Program-made: the position numbers and the translations under genes
Notes under the pieces: generated by a model
What the model saw: the letters and a program-made list of their open reading frames with translations, nothing else
Databases searched by the model: none
What the model was told of the DNA's origin: nothing
Shown: piece after piece, positions 43,668 through 52,351 of the stretch
Numbering within the stretch: position 1 is the first letter of the stretch
How the letters are laid out: each line of letters begins with the position of its first letter
DNA from: Streptomyces sp. 6-11-2
GTDB lineage: Bacteria; Actinomycetota; Actinomycetes; Streptomycetales; Streptomycetaceae
Reading direction: 5' to 3'
DNA: 64,000 bases
NCBI RefSeq assembly: GCF_006540305.1
Contig: NZ_BJOR01000002.1
Location: forward strand, 648,750-712,749

Positions 43668-44096
43668 ATGGCCAACAGTCCCGATCTGCTGTTGCCTCCA
43701 CGGCTCGCGGGTGGGCGGCCCGTACTGGTCGCGCTGCTGCTCGACCAGGTAGACGGCAGGACCCTGTCCGACCGCGAGGACCACACCTACACCTCCCACC
43801 ACCACCGCCTGGACGGACGGTCCACCGGTCCGCGTCCAACCGGCCTCGGCCGCGACAGCCGCCACGACGTCTACCCGGGCCGCCGTGCCTACGTGTGGAA
43901 CAGCACCTCCGACACCGCCATGCTCCGCAACGACCACCATCGCTTCGTCGACTCCGTCTCCTGGGGCAGCCACCGCCACCACCGACCGACGAACAGGCCT
44001 CGTCCTGGTGAGCGATGTCCACCAGCACGCGAGATGAACGCCGGCGACGCGTCGGCTCTGGAGGGCTGGCGCGCCGCCGGTGAGCTGGACAGGTAG
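43668..44096 (+). CDS. Hypothetical protein
   Basis: The frame from the ATG at 43668 gives 142 residues (ANSPDLLLPPRLAGGRPVLV, then DREDHTYTSHHHRLDGRSTG and HDVYPGRRAYVWNSTSDTAM). Third codon positions are almost all G or C, which supports coding, but the family is not recognised. The sequence is rich in His, Arg and Asp. A very strong hairpin starts exactly at its stop. An opposing minus-strand frame in the same area is less convincing. Confidence 0.42.
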   Translation: MANSPDLLLPPRLAGGRPVLVALLLDQVDGRTLSDREDHTYTSHHHRLDGRSTGPRPTGLGRDSRHDVYPGRRAYVWNSTSDTAMLRNDHHRFVDSVSWGSHRHHRPTNRPRPGERCPPAREMNAGDASALEGWRAAGELDR

Positions 44097-44137
44097 GAGG
44101 GGTGGGTGACAGCAGCGTTGCTGTCACCCACCCCTCC
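44096..44137. terminator. Very strong hairpin terminator between convergent genes
   Basis: The 19-base arms (44096-44114 and 44119-44137, starting GGAGGGGTGGGTGACAGCA) are perfect complements around a 4-base loop. The hairpin lies between the plus-strand gene ending at 44096 and the minus-strand inhibitor gene ending at 44158, so it can serve both. Confidence 0.85.
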
Positions 44138-44157
44138 TTCTGCTCGTTCGGGCTGAT

Positions 44158-44556
44158 TCAGCCGCAGTCGTTGCGGTTGATCTTCAGGGAGCGGGTCTGG
44201 TCGTTGAGGTTGTAGCCGCGCAGGTCGTGGATGGAGCCGCCGCTGCGGGTCACACAGACCCAACGGCCGCTGTAGTTGAGCTTTTCGTAGACGCGGGCGG
44301 TGCGGTCGGAGTTGTTCCGGATGGAGCTGCCGCGGTCACGGATTGCGGAAGGCAGGTCCTTCACGCCACCGTCCACAGCACGCCGCACCCACGGCTGACC
44401 GCCGAAGTTGATCTCCGGGTAGATGCACACGTACCCGGACGGGCAGTCGATCCCGGCACGCGCCAGGCCGGCGCCGTCGGCGGCCGATGCGGGTGCGGAC
44501 AGAGAGAGGAAGGCCAAAGCGGAGGCCGCTGCGGCATGCATCACGTTTTTGATCAC
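44158..44556 (-). CDS. Secreted peptidase inhibitor, I36 (SMPI-like) family
   Basis: The start is taken as the GTG at 44556 (VIKNVMHAAAASALAFLS), giving 132 residues; an ATG at 44541 is the alternative. The signal peptide ends at APASA-ADG. The mature part has CPSGYVCIYPEINFGGQPW, VKDLPSAIRDRGSSIRNNSD, ARVYEKLNYSGRWVCVTRSG and SIHDLRGYNLNDQTRSLKIN. These are two Greek-key-like crystallin-type halves with paired cysteines, as in the Streptomyces metalloproteinase inhibitor family. The target protease is not predictable. It is secreted by the Sec route. Confidence 0.85.
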   Translation of the reverse strand: MIKNVMHAAAASALAFLSLSAPASAADGAGLARAGIDCPSGYVCIYPEINFGGQPWVRRAVDGGVKDLPSAIRDRGSSIRNNSDRTARVYEKLNYSGRWVCVTRSGGSIHDLRGYNLNDQTRSLKINRNDCG

Positions 44557-44815
44557 GGCTTCACAGATAGTCGCTACAGCCAGTGCACGGTCCGGCATCG
44601 AGGCCCGGTTCACCCATGCAGAGCAGCGCACCGCGCGCGGACCGACGGGTCCCGCGCGCGGTCATGCGCAGGTCGCAGAGTTTCAGGCTTCGGCTGTGAG
44701 GACCTCGGCACGGGCGTGTGGCTGACGCAAGGGGGTAAGGACAACCGCAGCCGGAAGGAAGGGAAGTTGCCCGTCCGCGGCTCCGATGTGAATTACCGCT
44801 CGCGCGGGCCAGACA

Positions 44816-45511
44816 TCAAGTGATGCGCCTGAGGTAGGAAAAACCAGTGTCGCGGCCCAAGCAGGACTGCAGGGTCAAATCGCCGTCATATAGGCCCGCA
44901 CCCGAACCGCCCTGCCGGTTGATGGCCCGGTGTCCGTAAACCCGGTATTCCGCCACGGAGGTCGGGCCGGTCACTGTGAGGGTCGTACCTACCGGCAACG
45001 TGGCAAACCGCTCAAATCCGCAGTAGTTATGGCCAACCAGGACCGTCGTACCGCGAGTATCGGCACCCGGCATAGGCCCAGCCCACAACACGGCGTACTG
45101 GCACCCATCGACAAGCCCCTGTCCTCCCCCCTTCACCACCCGAGACCACTTTCCGATGTGAATCACCGTCTGCGCAGTCCGCGTGTAACCCGTTCGCACA
45201 GCTGGCTTGGGTGAAGCCTGCCGCGTCTTGGATGCGGCAGGAGTAATCCGTCGCGAGGGCTGACGCACAGTGCGTGTGGTGTAGGGAGCTGCCGCAGGTA
45301 CGGGGCGTCGCTTCTCCTGAACTCTCCAACTGCGCGGACTTGCTGCACCTACCCGGGGCACTGCATCAGCCAGCGTCTGTGCGAACTGTGCGGCCTGCGC
45401 ATGGCCCCAGACCTCATGTGCGCGCACAGCGCCCACACCCACCCCGCCTGCCGCGATGACAGCAGCGACGACCAAGCAGACATTCGTGTCCCTGCGGTGT
45501 ACCCGACCCAT
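44816..45511 (-). CDS. Class F-like sortase
   Basis: The protein has 231 residues with one N-terminal TM or signal anchor (VCLVVAAVIAAGGVGVGAVR). A basic, Ser/Thr/Pro-rich linker leads to the sortase beta-barrel. The catalytic His is in TTVLVGHNYCGFERF, the Cys in DLTLQSCLGR, and the Arg lies in the C-terminal SYLRRIT or just before it (GRD). The class fits actinobacterial class E/F sortases, which attach surface proteins. No LPxTG-type substrate gene is adjacent. The protein ends soon after the active-site Cys, as in other small sortases. Confidence 0.82.
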   Translation of the reverse strand: MGRVHRRDTNVCLVVAAVIAAGGVGVGAVRAHEVWGHAQAAQFAQTLADAVPRVGAASPRSWRVQEKRRPVPAAAPYTTRTVRQPSRRITPAASKTRQASPKPAVRTGYTRTAQTVIHIGKWSRVVKGGGQGLVDGCQYAVLWAGPMPGADTRGTTVLVGHNYCGFERFATLPVGTTLTVTGPTSVAEYRVYGHRAINRQGGSGAGLYDGDLTLQSCLGRDTGFSYLRRIT

Positions 45512-45903
45512 CGGCTCCTCCTACGCGACTCATCACCTGCGTCGAGACGCTCGGGCTGCCTGCCGCCCTGCATTCGCACCCATTGATCAACAACGCCCAC
45601 TGTGCCGACGCCTAGCCGTCTTGAGCCCGGAGTAAACGCGACAAGTGGTCTGGATGGAGTAGCCCAAACGACGGAGCTTCTCCGCGGCGAGGACCGGCAT
45701 CGGCAGCACGCCCACCAGCGATTGCCCCCGCCTCACGAGCCGGAACGGTCGCAGGCACAGCGCCTCGGCGGCGACGCCAGCACACGAGACGACGACGCGG
45801 CTCAAACGGTATGTGGCCCGCCAGGGCCCATCCGGAACGGTCTCCGCTCCCGCCTGGCCAACCATCCGAAGCACCGGTACGTCACTCGTCGCAAACGTCC
45901 CCG
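45512..45903. other. Region of IS debris left of an IS1380 fragment
   Basis: No complete gene is visible. Short frames on both strands have no recognised content. It lies between the sortase promoter region and an N-terminally truncated IS1380 transposase, and is probably decayed insertion sequence. Confidence 0.4.
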
Positions 45904-46530
45904 GTCCGCCGCGAGCGGCCCCACCCCGGCGCCCAGCTGTCCCTCTTCGACCAGGACGAAGGCATGCGCCACCAGGTCTTCCTCACCGACACGCCCGTCG
46001 CCGGCGGCGGCTCACTCCAGGATTTGGAGGTCCGCCACCGGGCCCACGCCCGGGTCGAGGACCACATCCGCTGCGGCAAGAGCACCGGCTTCGGCCGCTT
46101 CCCCTCCCGCCGCTTCGCCATCAACCAGGCCTGGCTGGAGCTGTCCCTGACCGCGATCGACCTGCTGGCCTGGGCGCGAACCCTGCTGCTGGACGGCGAG
46201 TTGGCCACCGCCGAGCCCAAGAAACTGCGCTACCGCCTCCTGCATGCTGCCGCCCGGATCACCCGCGAAGCCCGCCGCCTACGCCTGCGGATCGCCGCCA
46301 CCTGGCCCTGGCGCCACGAACTGACCGCGGCGTTCAGCCGCCTCGTCGCACTGCCCCGACCGGCTACCCGACCGACGACGTCGCCGCTGACCACCCACGA
46401 CCCGAGGACCCAGGAGCACCCGGCCCCAGCGCCGGGACCCCGCCATGCCCAACGTCCGACGGCAGCCCCGCAATCCTCGGCACATGGATCACCCCAGATC
46501 AGCCGACGCCAACCGAAACAGCGAGGCTAG
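45904..46530 (+). pseudogene. IS1380-family transposase, C-terminal fragment
   Basis: The frame from about 45904 reads VRRERPHPGAQLSLFDQDEG, then DLEVRHRAHARVEDHIRCGK, RRFAINQAWLELSLTAIDLL and ITREARRLRLRIAATWPWRH. This is the C-terminal third of an IS1380 transposase, different in sequence from the copy at 7723. No start is present and the upstream catalytic part is missing. It marks the left edge of the catabolic cluster. Confidence 0.82.
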
Positions 46531-46581
46531 GCTTCCAGCACGCACGAGCGACAGGGCACTTCCAAGATGGTCTCGGCGCGG

Positions 46582-47277
46582 TCACGAGGCGGAGGATGAC
46601 GGCGCTCCCAGCACGTCGACCAGGAATGCAGCCGCGCTGGGCAGCGTCTCGATGATCGGCGCGAGGTCGAGCGCCGCTAGCCGGCGAGCCGTCTCGCCCA
46701 GGGGACCGCCGGCGATGATCACGGCCTCGGCGCCGTCGGCGATGCTGACGCGGACGGCCTCCGCGAGCTCCTGGAGCTGGCGCTCGGGGTCGGCGGCGAG
46801 CACGAGCGGGTCGGACTCGGTGAGTCGTACGCCGGTGAAGGCGTCGGCGGCGCCGTACCGGCCGACCAGGGAGGTCAGCGAGTCGACGAGCAGCGGCGTG
46901 CTCGTCGCCATGCCGAACCGGCGGCCGCCGCGTGCGGCCTCGGCGATCGACGCCTGGCCGATCCCGACCACCGGCAGGTCCAGCACCTTCTCGAGCTGGT
47001 CACGCCCGGGGTCGCCGATCGCCGCGACCACGACCGCCGCGAACTGGCCGTCATCGTCGGCCTCGAGACGTCGTCGTACGACGTCCACGACGTGCGGTGC
47101 GGAGGCGGCCAGCGCCTCAGGGTCGACCAGCATCCGCGGGCCGTGCTCGGCCGTGACCCCCTCTACCTCGAGTCCGGCAGCCGCCAGCCGCGGCCGGATC
47201 AGGTCCGTCATCATCAGCGTGGTGTCGCGGTTGCTGTTGGGGTTCACCAGCAGGACGGTCGGGGCAGAGGGGGTCAC
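46582..47277 (-). CDS. Asp/Glu/hydantoin racemase-like protein lacking both catalytic cysteines
   Basis: The protein has 231 residues. It starts with the family motif TVLLVNPNSNRDTTLMMTDL and has two alpha/beta lobes. The two places where hydantoin and allantoin racemases carry their catalytic Cys read AAVVVAAIGDPG and AEAVIIAGGPLG here, so Cys is replaced by Ala and Gly. Racemisation by the usual two-base mechanism is therefore unlikely. It may be a decarboxylase-like, binding or regulatory member. It is the last gene of the minus-strand cluster and begins 3 bases after the remnant hydrolase gene ends. Confidence 0.82.
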   Translation of the reverse strand: MTPSAPTVLLVNPNSNRDTTLMMTDLIRPRLAAAGLEVEGVTAEHGPRMLVDPEALAASAPHVVDVVRRRLEADDDGQFAAVVVAAIGDPGRDQLEKVLDLPVVGIGQASIAEAARGGRRFGMATSTPLLVDSLTSLVGRYGAADAFTGVRLTESDPLVLAADPERQLQELAEAVRVSIADGAEAVIIAGGPLGETARRLAALDLAPIIETLPSAAAFLVDVLGAPSSSAS

Positions 47278-47280
47278 GGT

Positions 47281-48013
47281 TCACTCCTGGTCGAGGTCGA
47301 GCAGCCGGGCGGGGTTGGTCTTGATCATGGTGTTGATCTCGTCGACGGTGAAGTCGAGGTCGAGCCGCGTGCTGATCAGCGTGCGCATGCCCTCGACCGC
47401 GTTGGGCCGGAGCGGATGCCGTAGTCGGTGCCGAGGATGAAGTGCTTGACCCCGATCTCGCGGATCTGCCGTGCCCGCGGTATCACGCCGCTGAACTCCG
47501 GTGCGTTCGCGATGCCGGCGATCTCGTCGGCCCACTCCCGCTCGATGTAGTAGTTCTGCCGCGGCAGGCCGCGGTGGAACATCCAGTCCGAGACCGCGCC
47601 CTTGAGCGTGACGCCCTTCTCGGCGGGCTTGCGCTGCTGCTCCACGGTCATCCGGCCGCGGCAGGGGTGGGCGACGACGACCTTCTTGATGCCCGCGTCG
47701 ATCGCGAGGTCCGCGAGGCGTAACTGCCTAGTCCGAGGATCTCGGCGAGGTCGTCCGGCACCGGGCCGTCGAGCAGGATTCGGACCGATATGTCCAGCTC
47801 CCGCTCGAACTCGGGGTATTGGTCTTTGAACGGCACCGGCTTCCCGTCGACGTAGCTGCCGTCGTGGCTGGCGATGAAGTGCGTGCAGTGCGCACCGAAG
47901 TGCACTAGCCGCGCGCCCGCGCCGTACCCGAGCGCCGTCTTGACCGTTCGCGGGTTCATACCGCCGAGGACCGAGGTCATGATGATGCCGTCGAAGACGT
48001 CGATGCCCGGCAC
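47281..48013 (-). pseudogene. Metal-dependent hydrolase (DUF6282-like), two frameshifts
   Basis: Pieces in three frames join into one protein. The first is VPGIDVFDGIIMTSVLGGMN, VHFGAHCTHFIASHDGSYVD and LLDGPVPDDLAEILGL. Next, after about 47727, come LADLAIDAGIKKVVVAHPCR and AVSDWMFHRGLPRQNYYIER. Last, after about 47420, are VEGMRTLISTRLDLDFTVDE and INTMIKTNPARLLDLDQE. The order fits a TIM-barrel metal hydrolase. The N-terminus is also lost at about 48013-48040. It lies within the catabolic operon and is dead, so the pathway may have lost a step here. Confidence 0.78.
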
Positions 48014-48120
48014 CTGCCAGATCCGTGTCCTGCTGCACCGGTTCTCCCTTCGCGCTGCCGGTCAGATCTGGTGGGCCCGCCGGTTGGACACCGCCGACTG
48101 GTGGCTGGCCGGCTACGGGC

Positions 48121-49506
48121 TCAGCTCTCGCTGAAGCCCGCCCGCGCCCGGAACCGCCCGACCGGACCGGGGTCGACGAACCGGCCCTCGTCCACCACGA
48201 TCCGGCCGCCGCTGACCACGGTGCTCGGCCAGCCGGCGAGCTCCAGGCCGTCGAAGGGGGAGAAGTCCGAGCCCTGGTGCAGCGCGGCGCCGTCCACGCG
48301 GCGGGTCTCGGTCGGGTCGAAAACGACGAGGTCGGCGTCGTACCCGACGGCGATCACGCCCTTGCTCCGCAGGCCGTTGATCCGTGCCGGTGCGGTGGAG
48401 AAGAGCTCGACGAAGCGATCCACGCTCAGCCCGCCGCGGGTGACGACCGCCGTGAACGCGGCCGGCATCCGGGTCTCCACGCCGGGGAGGCCGTGCGGCA
48501 TGCGGCGCACGTCGTGGCTGCACTTGCGCTTCTGGGCGAGGTCGTAGCAGGAGTGGTCGGAGGCGAGGGTGTGGACGTTGCCGAGCGCGACCTCGTCGCT
48601 GAGCTGGCGTACCGTCTCCGCCGGCCGCATGGGCGGGCAGCACGCGAACCGCTCCGGCTCGGAGGAGGCGTACACGGACTCGTCCAGCAGCAGGTAGTGG
48701 GGGCAGGTCTCCGAGAAGACCTGCAGGCCGCGGGCGCGGGCCTCCGTGGCGGCCTGTACGGCGGCCGCCGTGGTCTGGTGCACGAGGTACACCGGCGCAC
48801 CGGTGTGCTCCGCGACGGCGATCATCTCCCGCACCGACGCGTCCTCGGAGAGCGCCGGCCGCGACCGAGGCAGGTGGCCGATTCCGAGGTGGCCCTCGCT
48901 CGCGCAGGTCTCGGTCTGGTCCACGACGATCGCGTCGTGCTCGCAGTGGAGGTAGGTGAGCCCGTCCAGGCGCACCATCTCCTTCATCACCCGCAGGATG
49001 GTGTCCTCGTCGGCCATCGTCGTGCCGCGGTTGGTGGTGTAGAGCTTCACCGACCGCACCCCGAGCTCGGCCATCTCGTCGAGCTGGGCCGGGACCGTGT
49101 CGTCCCACGCCAGCACCGAGCCGTGCAGCGCCACGTCGCAGCGGGCGCCCTCGATCAGGCTGAGCTTGTTGCGCAGCGCCGCGATCGGGCTCTCCCCCCG
49201 GTCGGCGGGGATGCCGAAGTCGATGATCGTCGTCGTCCCGCCGTGCAGGGCGGCGGTGGTGGCGGTCCGGAATGTGTCCAGCGACTTGTACTCACCGGTG
49301 ACCTGCTCGACGTGGCAGTGCGCGTCCACGCCGCCGGGGATCACCAACCGCCCGCTCGCGTCGATCGTCCGCGTCGCCGCGGGGAGCTGTGCCACGTTCT
49401 GCGCGAGCAGGGTCGTGATCCGGCCGTCGGAGACCCCGACGTGGCCGTGCACGCGGCCGTCGGCGTTGACGATCGTCGCGTTCGTGATGAGCAGGTCCAG
49501 GGCCAT
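48121..49506 (-). CDS. Dihydropyrimidinase/hydantoinase-type cyclic amidohydrolase
   Basis: The protein has 461 residues. Metal-site motifs of the dihydropyrimidinase/D-hydantoinase/allantoinase group are present: the VDAHCHVE pair of His, the probable carbamylated Lys in VRSVKLYTTNRG, His in YLHCEHDAI, His in YLVHQTTA and Asp in TLASDHSCY. The start is MALDLLITNATIVNADGRVH. It opens cyclic ureides such as dihydropyrimidines, hydantoins or allantoin in the cytoplasm. Which one is not clear. It lies 40 bases downstream of the GntR-racemase fusion gene in the same operon. Confidence 0.92.
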   Translation of the reverse strand: MALDLLITNATIVNADGRVHGHVGVSDGRITTLLAQNVAQLPAATRTIDASGRLVIPGGVDAHCHVEQVTGEYKSLDTFRTATTAALHGGTTTIIDFGIPADRGESPIAALRNKLSLIEGARCDVALHGSVLAWDDTVPAQLDEMAELGVRSVKLYTTNRGTTMADEDTILRVMKEMVRLDGLTYLHCEHDAIVVDQTETCASEGHLGIGHLPRSRPALSEDASVREMIAVAEHTGAPVYLVHQTTAAAVQAATEARARGLQVFSETCPHYLLLDESVYASSEPERFACCPPMRPAETVRQLSDEVALGNVHTLASDHSCYDLAQKRKCSHDVRRMPHGLPGVETRMPAAFTAVVTRGGLSVDRFVELFSTAPARINGLRSKGVIAVGYDADLVVFDPTETRRVDGAALHQGSDFSPFDGLELAGWPSTVVSGGRIVVDEGRFVDPGPVGRFRARAGFSES

Positions 49507-49546
49507 GCGGTTCTCCAGGATCGGGGTGAGGTCAGGGGGCGGGTGC

Positions 49547-51004
49547 TCAGTCGCGGTTCTGGGCGGCCTCGAGCGCCGCGGCGAGCGCCGGTGACAGCCC
49601 GCGGTGGGCCTTGGCCGGCGGTCCGGCGTACGACCCTGCTCGGGCGGGGCCCGGCGCGAGCCGCACCAGCGCCTCGGCCTGGGCGATACCGGCGGCGACG
49701 CCGTCGACGACCGGCACCGGGATCTGATCGGCGACTTCGCGGGCGAGGCCGGCCAGCGGCGCGCCGGCGAGGATGACGACGTCGGCGCCGTCCTCGGTCA
49801 CGACCTGGTTGGCCAGGCGCACCAGCTCGGGGCCGAAGTCGTCCTGGACGGTGCCGATGCCGTGGAGCGGGTCCCGCAGCGAGCGGATCGACGCGAGCCG
49901 CCCGAGCAGGCCGTTGCGCTCCACGCAGTCGCGGTACCACGGGGTGATCCGCTCGGAGATCGCGACGATGGACATCCGCGCGCCGAGCAGGGACGCGGTG
50001 GCGAGCGCGGCCTCGGTGATCCCGACGACAGGTACGCCGACCAGCTCCTTGAGGGCGGGCAGGCCCGGGTCCCCGAAGGCCGCCACGACGACGGCGTCGG
50101 CGGTGGTGCCGGCCTGGGCGACCAGCTCGGCCACGGCGGGCCCGGCGAGCAGCGACTCGAGCCGGGTCTCGATGTAGGCGACGCCGCTTTCGGCGGTCCG
50201 CATCACGATCTCGGTGCCGGGGTTCGCCGCGCGCCTGGCCTCGGCCTCGATCAGGTCGGACACCGACGTGCTGATGTTGGGGTTGACGACCAGCAGCCGC
50301 AGGTCGGCGTCGGCCGGCGTCGTAACCGGGCCGGGGGCGGGCGCGGGTCCGTGCTCGTCGTACCGGTCGAGGGTGCTGTGCCGGCTCGCGTCGACGTGAG
50401 CGGCGGCCAGGGCGGCCGCCCGGTCCGCGTCGCCGTCCGAGATCGCCTTGATGAGCGCCTCGTGCTCGGCGAACTGGCGACCGTAGTCGTGGTTGATGCC
50501 GATCATGACCCGGAGCCGGCCGTCGACGGGCTGCAGCGCGGTCCCGAGGTAGGGGTTGCCCGCCATCTCGACGACCTGGCTGTGGAACTGCGTGTTCACC
50601 GCGACGATCTCGCGGTGGTCGCCGCCCTCCACCGCGGCTCGCATCCGCTCGAGCAGGCGGTGGAGGGAGCGCACCTCGCCGGGAGTCGCCCGTGCCGCGG
50701 CGAGCCGGAAGGCCATCGCTTCCAGCGACTCCCGCAGGTTGTACAGGTGCTCCAGGTCGGCGCGGCTGAGGCTGGCGACGACGACGCCCCGGCGCGGAAC
50801 GGTGACCACGAGCCCCTCCGACTCCAGCATGCGGAGCGCCTCGCGCACGGGGATCCGCGAGGTGCCGTACTCGTCGGCGAGCCGCTGCTCCACGAGCCGC
50901 GCGCCCGCCGGGTAGCGGCCGTCGGAGATCCGGCTCCTGATCTCGTCGCGGACCTGGTCGCGCAGCGTGGACTCACTGGTCGTCACGCGGTCGGTCTGGC
51001 TCAT
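49547..51004 (-). CDS. FadR-type GntR regulator fused to an Asp/Glu racemase-like domain
   Basis: The protein has 485 residues. Residues 1-225 are a complete FadR-subfamily GntR regulator. Its wHTH has LRDQVRDEIRSRISDGRYPA, LADEYGTSRIPVREALRMLE and GLVVTVPRRGVVVASLSRAD. The all-helical FCD domain follows, with LYNLRESLEAMAFRLAAARA, VNTQFHSQVVEMAGNPYLG and EHEALIKAISDGDADRAAAL. After a Pro/Ala linker, residues 245-450 are an Asp/Glu/hydantoin racemase fold starting LRLLVVNPNISTSVSDLIEA. The Cys positions read AVVVAAFGDPG and VVILAGAPLAG, so it lacks both catalytic cysteines. A sensor role for the second domain is inferred. No frameshift is visible across the join. Confidence 0.92.
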   Translation of the reverse strand: MSQTDRVTTSESTLRDQVRDEIRSRISDGRYPAGARLVEQRLADEYGTSRIPVREALRMLESEGLVVTVPRRGVVVASLSRADLEHLYNLRESLEAMAFRLAAARATPGEVRSLHRLLERMRAAVEGGDHREIVAVNTQFHSQVVEMAGNPYLGTALQPVDGRLRVMIGINHDYGRQFAEHEALIKAISDGDADRAAALAAAHVDASRHSTLDRYDEHGPAPAPGPVTTPADADLRLLVVNPNISTSVSDLIEAEARRAANPGTEIVMRTAESGVAYIETRLESLLAGPAVAELVAQAGTTADAVVVAAFGDPGLPALKELVGVPVVGITEAALATASLLGARMSIVAISERITPWYRDCVERNGLLGRLASIRSLRDPLHGIGTVQDDFGPELVRLANQVVTEDGADVVILAGAPLAGLAREVADQIPVPVVDGVAAGIAQAEALVRLAPGPARAGSYAGPPAKAHRGLSPALAAALEAAQNRD

Positions 51005-51016
51005 CGTCCCGTCCTC

Positions 51017-52351
51017 TCACCCTCGGGCCACGGCGGCTGCCCGCGCCACAGTGTGCGCCTCCACCGCGGCCGCCACGCGGAGGGTCGTCGCATCCGCCCC
51101 GTGCCGGGCGGCGACCTGCAGCCCCACGGGCTTGTCGCCGTGCTCGCACGGCACGCTGACCGACGGATGACCGGTCAGGTTGAAGGGCATCGTCAGCCGG
51201 CAGTAGCGCGGCAGGTCGACCTCCGGCCGCATCGTCGCCAGCGGCACCGCACCGAGCGCCAGCGTCGGCGAGCACAGCACGTCGAGCCGCTTTGTTTCCA
51301 GCGCGGCGTCGACGGCACGTAGTACGTCGTCGCGCACGCGGTGGGCGCGGGCGACCTCGTCCTTGGTGATTCGCCCGGCCTGCGCGAGGAACCCCTGCAC
51401 GCCGGGGGAGTAGCCCGCTCGGACGTCGGCGGGCACGTCCCGGTGGTGCGCGGCGGCCCCCGACGCACCGATAATGCCGTGGGCCTCGGCCGCCTGCTCC
51501 AGCTCGGGGATCTCCAGCCACACGACTTCGGCGCCGCCGGCCGCGAGCAGGTCGAGACTGCGACGCACCGCGGCGTCGACCGCCGGCTCGAGGTCGCGGA
51601 AGAAGTAGCCAGCGCAGCCGACCCGCAGCCCGGCGACGCCCTCGTCCGTCCGCACCGGGCCGAGATCGGCGAGCGCGGCGAGGAGGAGCGCGGAGTCCGC
51701 GACGGTCGTGGTGATCCAGCCGACGTGGTCGTTCGACGTCGTCCCGGGCACGACCCCGGCGGTGTCGACAAGGCCGTGTGTCGGCTTGAGACCGACCAGG
51801 CCGTGCAGCGCGGCCGGCTTGCGGATCGAGCCGCCGCCGTCGGTGCCGATCGCGGCCAGGCTCGACCCGACGGCCACCGAGACCGCACCGCCGATCGTGG
51901 ACCCCCCGGCGTACTTGGTGGGATCGAGCGGGTGCCGCGTCGGCGGCTCGTCGAGCCCGTAGCCGAACTCGTGCGTGTGCTGCTTGCCGATGACGATGCC
52001 GCCCGCCGCGCGGAGCCGGCGTACGACGGCCGCGTCGTCGATCGGGTACGACCGCGCCCAGCTCTGCGAGCCCGCGCGCGTTGGGAGGCCGGCGGTCGCG
52101 ATGAGGTCCTTGACCCCGATCGGGAGCCCGTGCAGCGGGCCGCGCTCCGGCGCAGGCGTCGCGTCGGCCGCGCGGGCCGCGGCCCGCGCGGCGCCCTCGT
52201 CGAGCGCGACGTAGGCGTGCACGTCCGGCTCGGTGGCGTCCGCCACCGCCAAGACGGCGTCCATGACCTCCTGGCTAGTGGTGGTGCCCGACGCGATGGC
52301 GCGCGCGGTGTCGACGAGGGTCCGGTCGGTTCGCATCGTCAGCACCGGCAT
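51017..52351 (-). CDS. Amidase-signature family hydrolase
   Basis: The protein has 444 residues from the ATG at 52351, overlapping the upstream gene by 13 bases; an ATG at 52336 would leave a 2-base gap and is equally likely. The amidase-signature triad is visible: Lys in LPIGVKDLIATAG, the cis-Ser in YAGGSTIGGAVSVA and the nucleophile Ser in GTDGGGSIRKPAALH. Such enzymes hydrolyse linear amides or carbamoyl compounds, for example products of ring opening (ureido acids, allophanate-like). It sits between a chlorohydrolase-type deaminase and the GntR fusion in the operon. Confidence 0.92.
   Translation of the reverse strand: MPVLTMRTDRTLVDTARAIASGTTTSQEVMDAVLAVADATEPDVHAYVALDEGAARAAARAADATPAPERGPLHGLPIGVKDLIATAGLPTRAGSQSWARSYPIDDAAVVRRLRAAGGIVIGKQHTHEFGYGLDEPPTRHPLDPTKYAGGSTIGGAVSVAVGSSLAAIGTDGGGSIRKPAALHGLVGLKPTHGLVDTAGVVPGTTSNDHVGWITTTVADSALLLAALADLGPVRTDEGVAGLRVGCAGYFFRDLEPAVDAAVRRSLDLLAAGGAEVVWLEIPELEQAAEAHGIIGASGAAAHHRDVPADVRAGYSPGVQGFLAQAGRITKDEVARAHRVRDDVLRAVDAALETKRLDVLCSPTLALGAVPLATMRPEVDLPRYCRLTMPFNLTGHPSVSVPCEHGDKPVGLQVAARHGADATTLRVAAAVEAHTVARAAAVARG

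Noticed and set aside
48025..51322. Two very long plus-strand frames opposite the hydantoinase and GntR fusion genes
   Set aside because: They are antisense to well-supported genes and show no recognisable domain.
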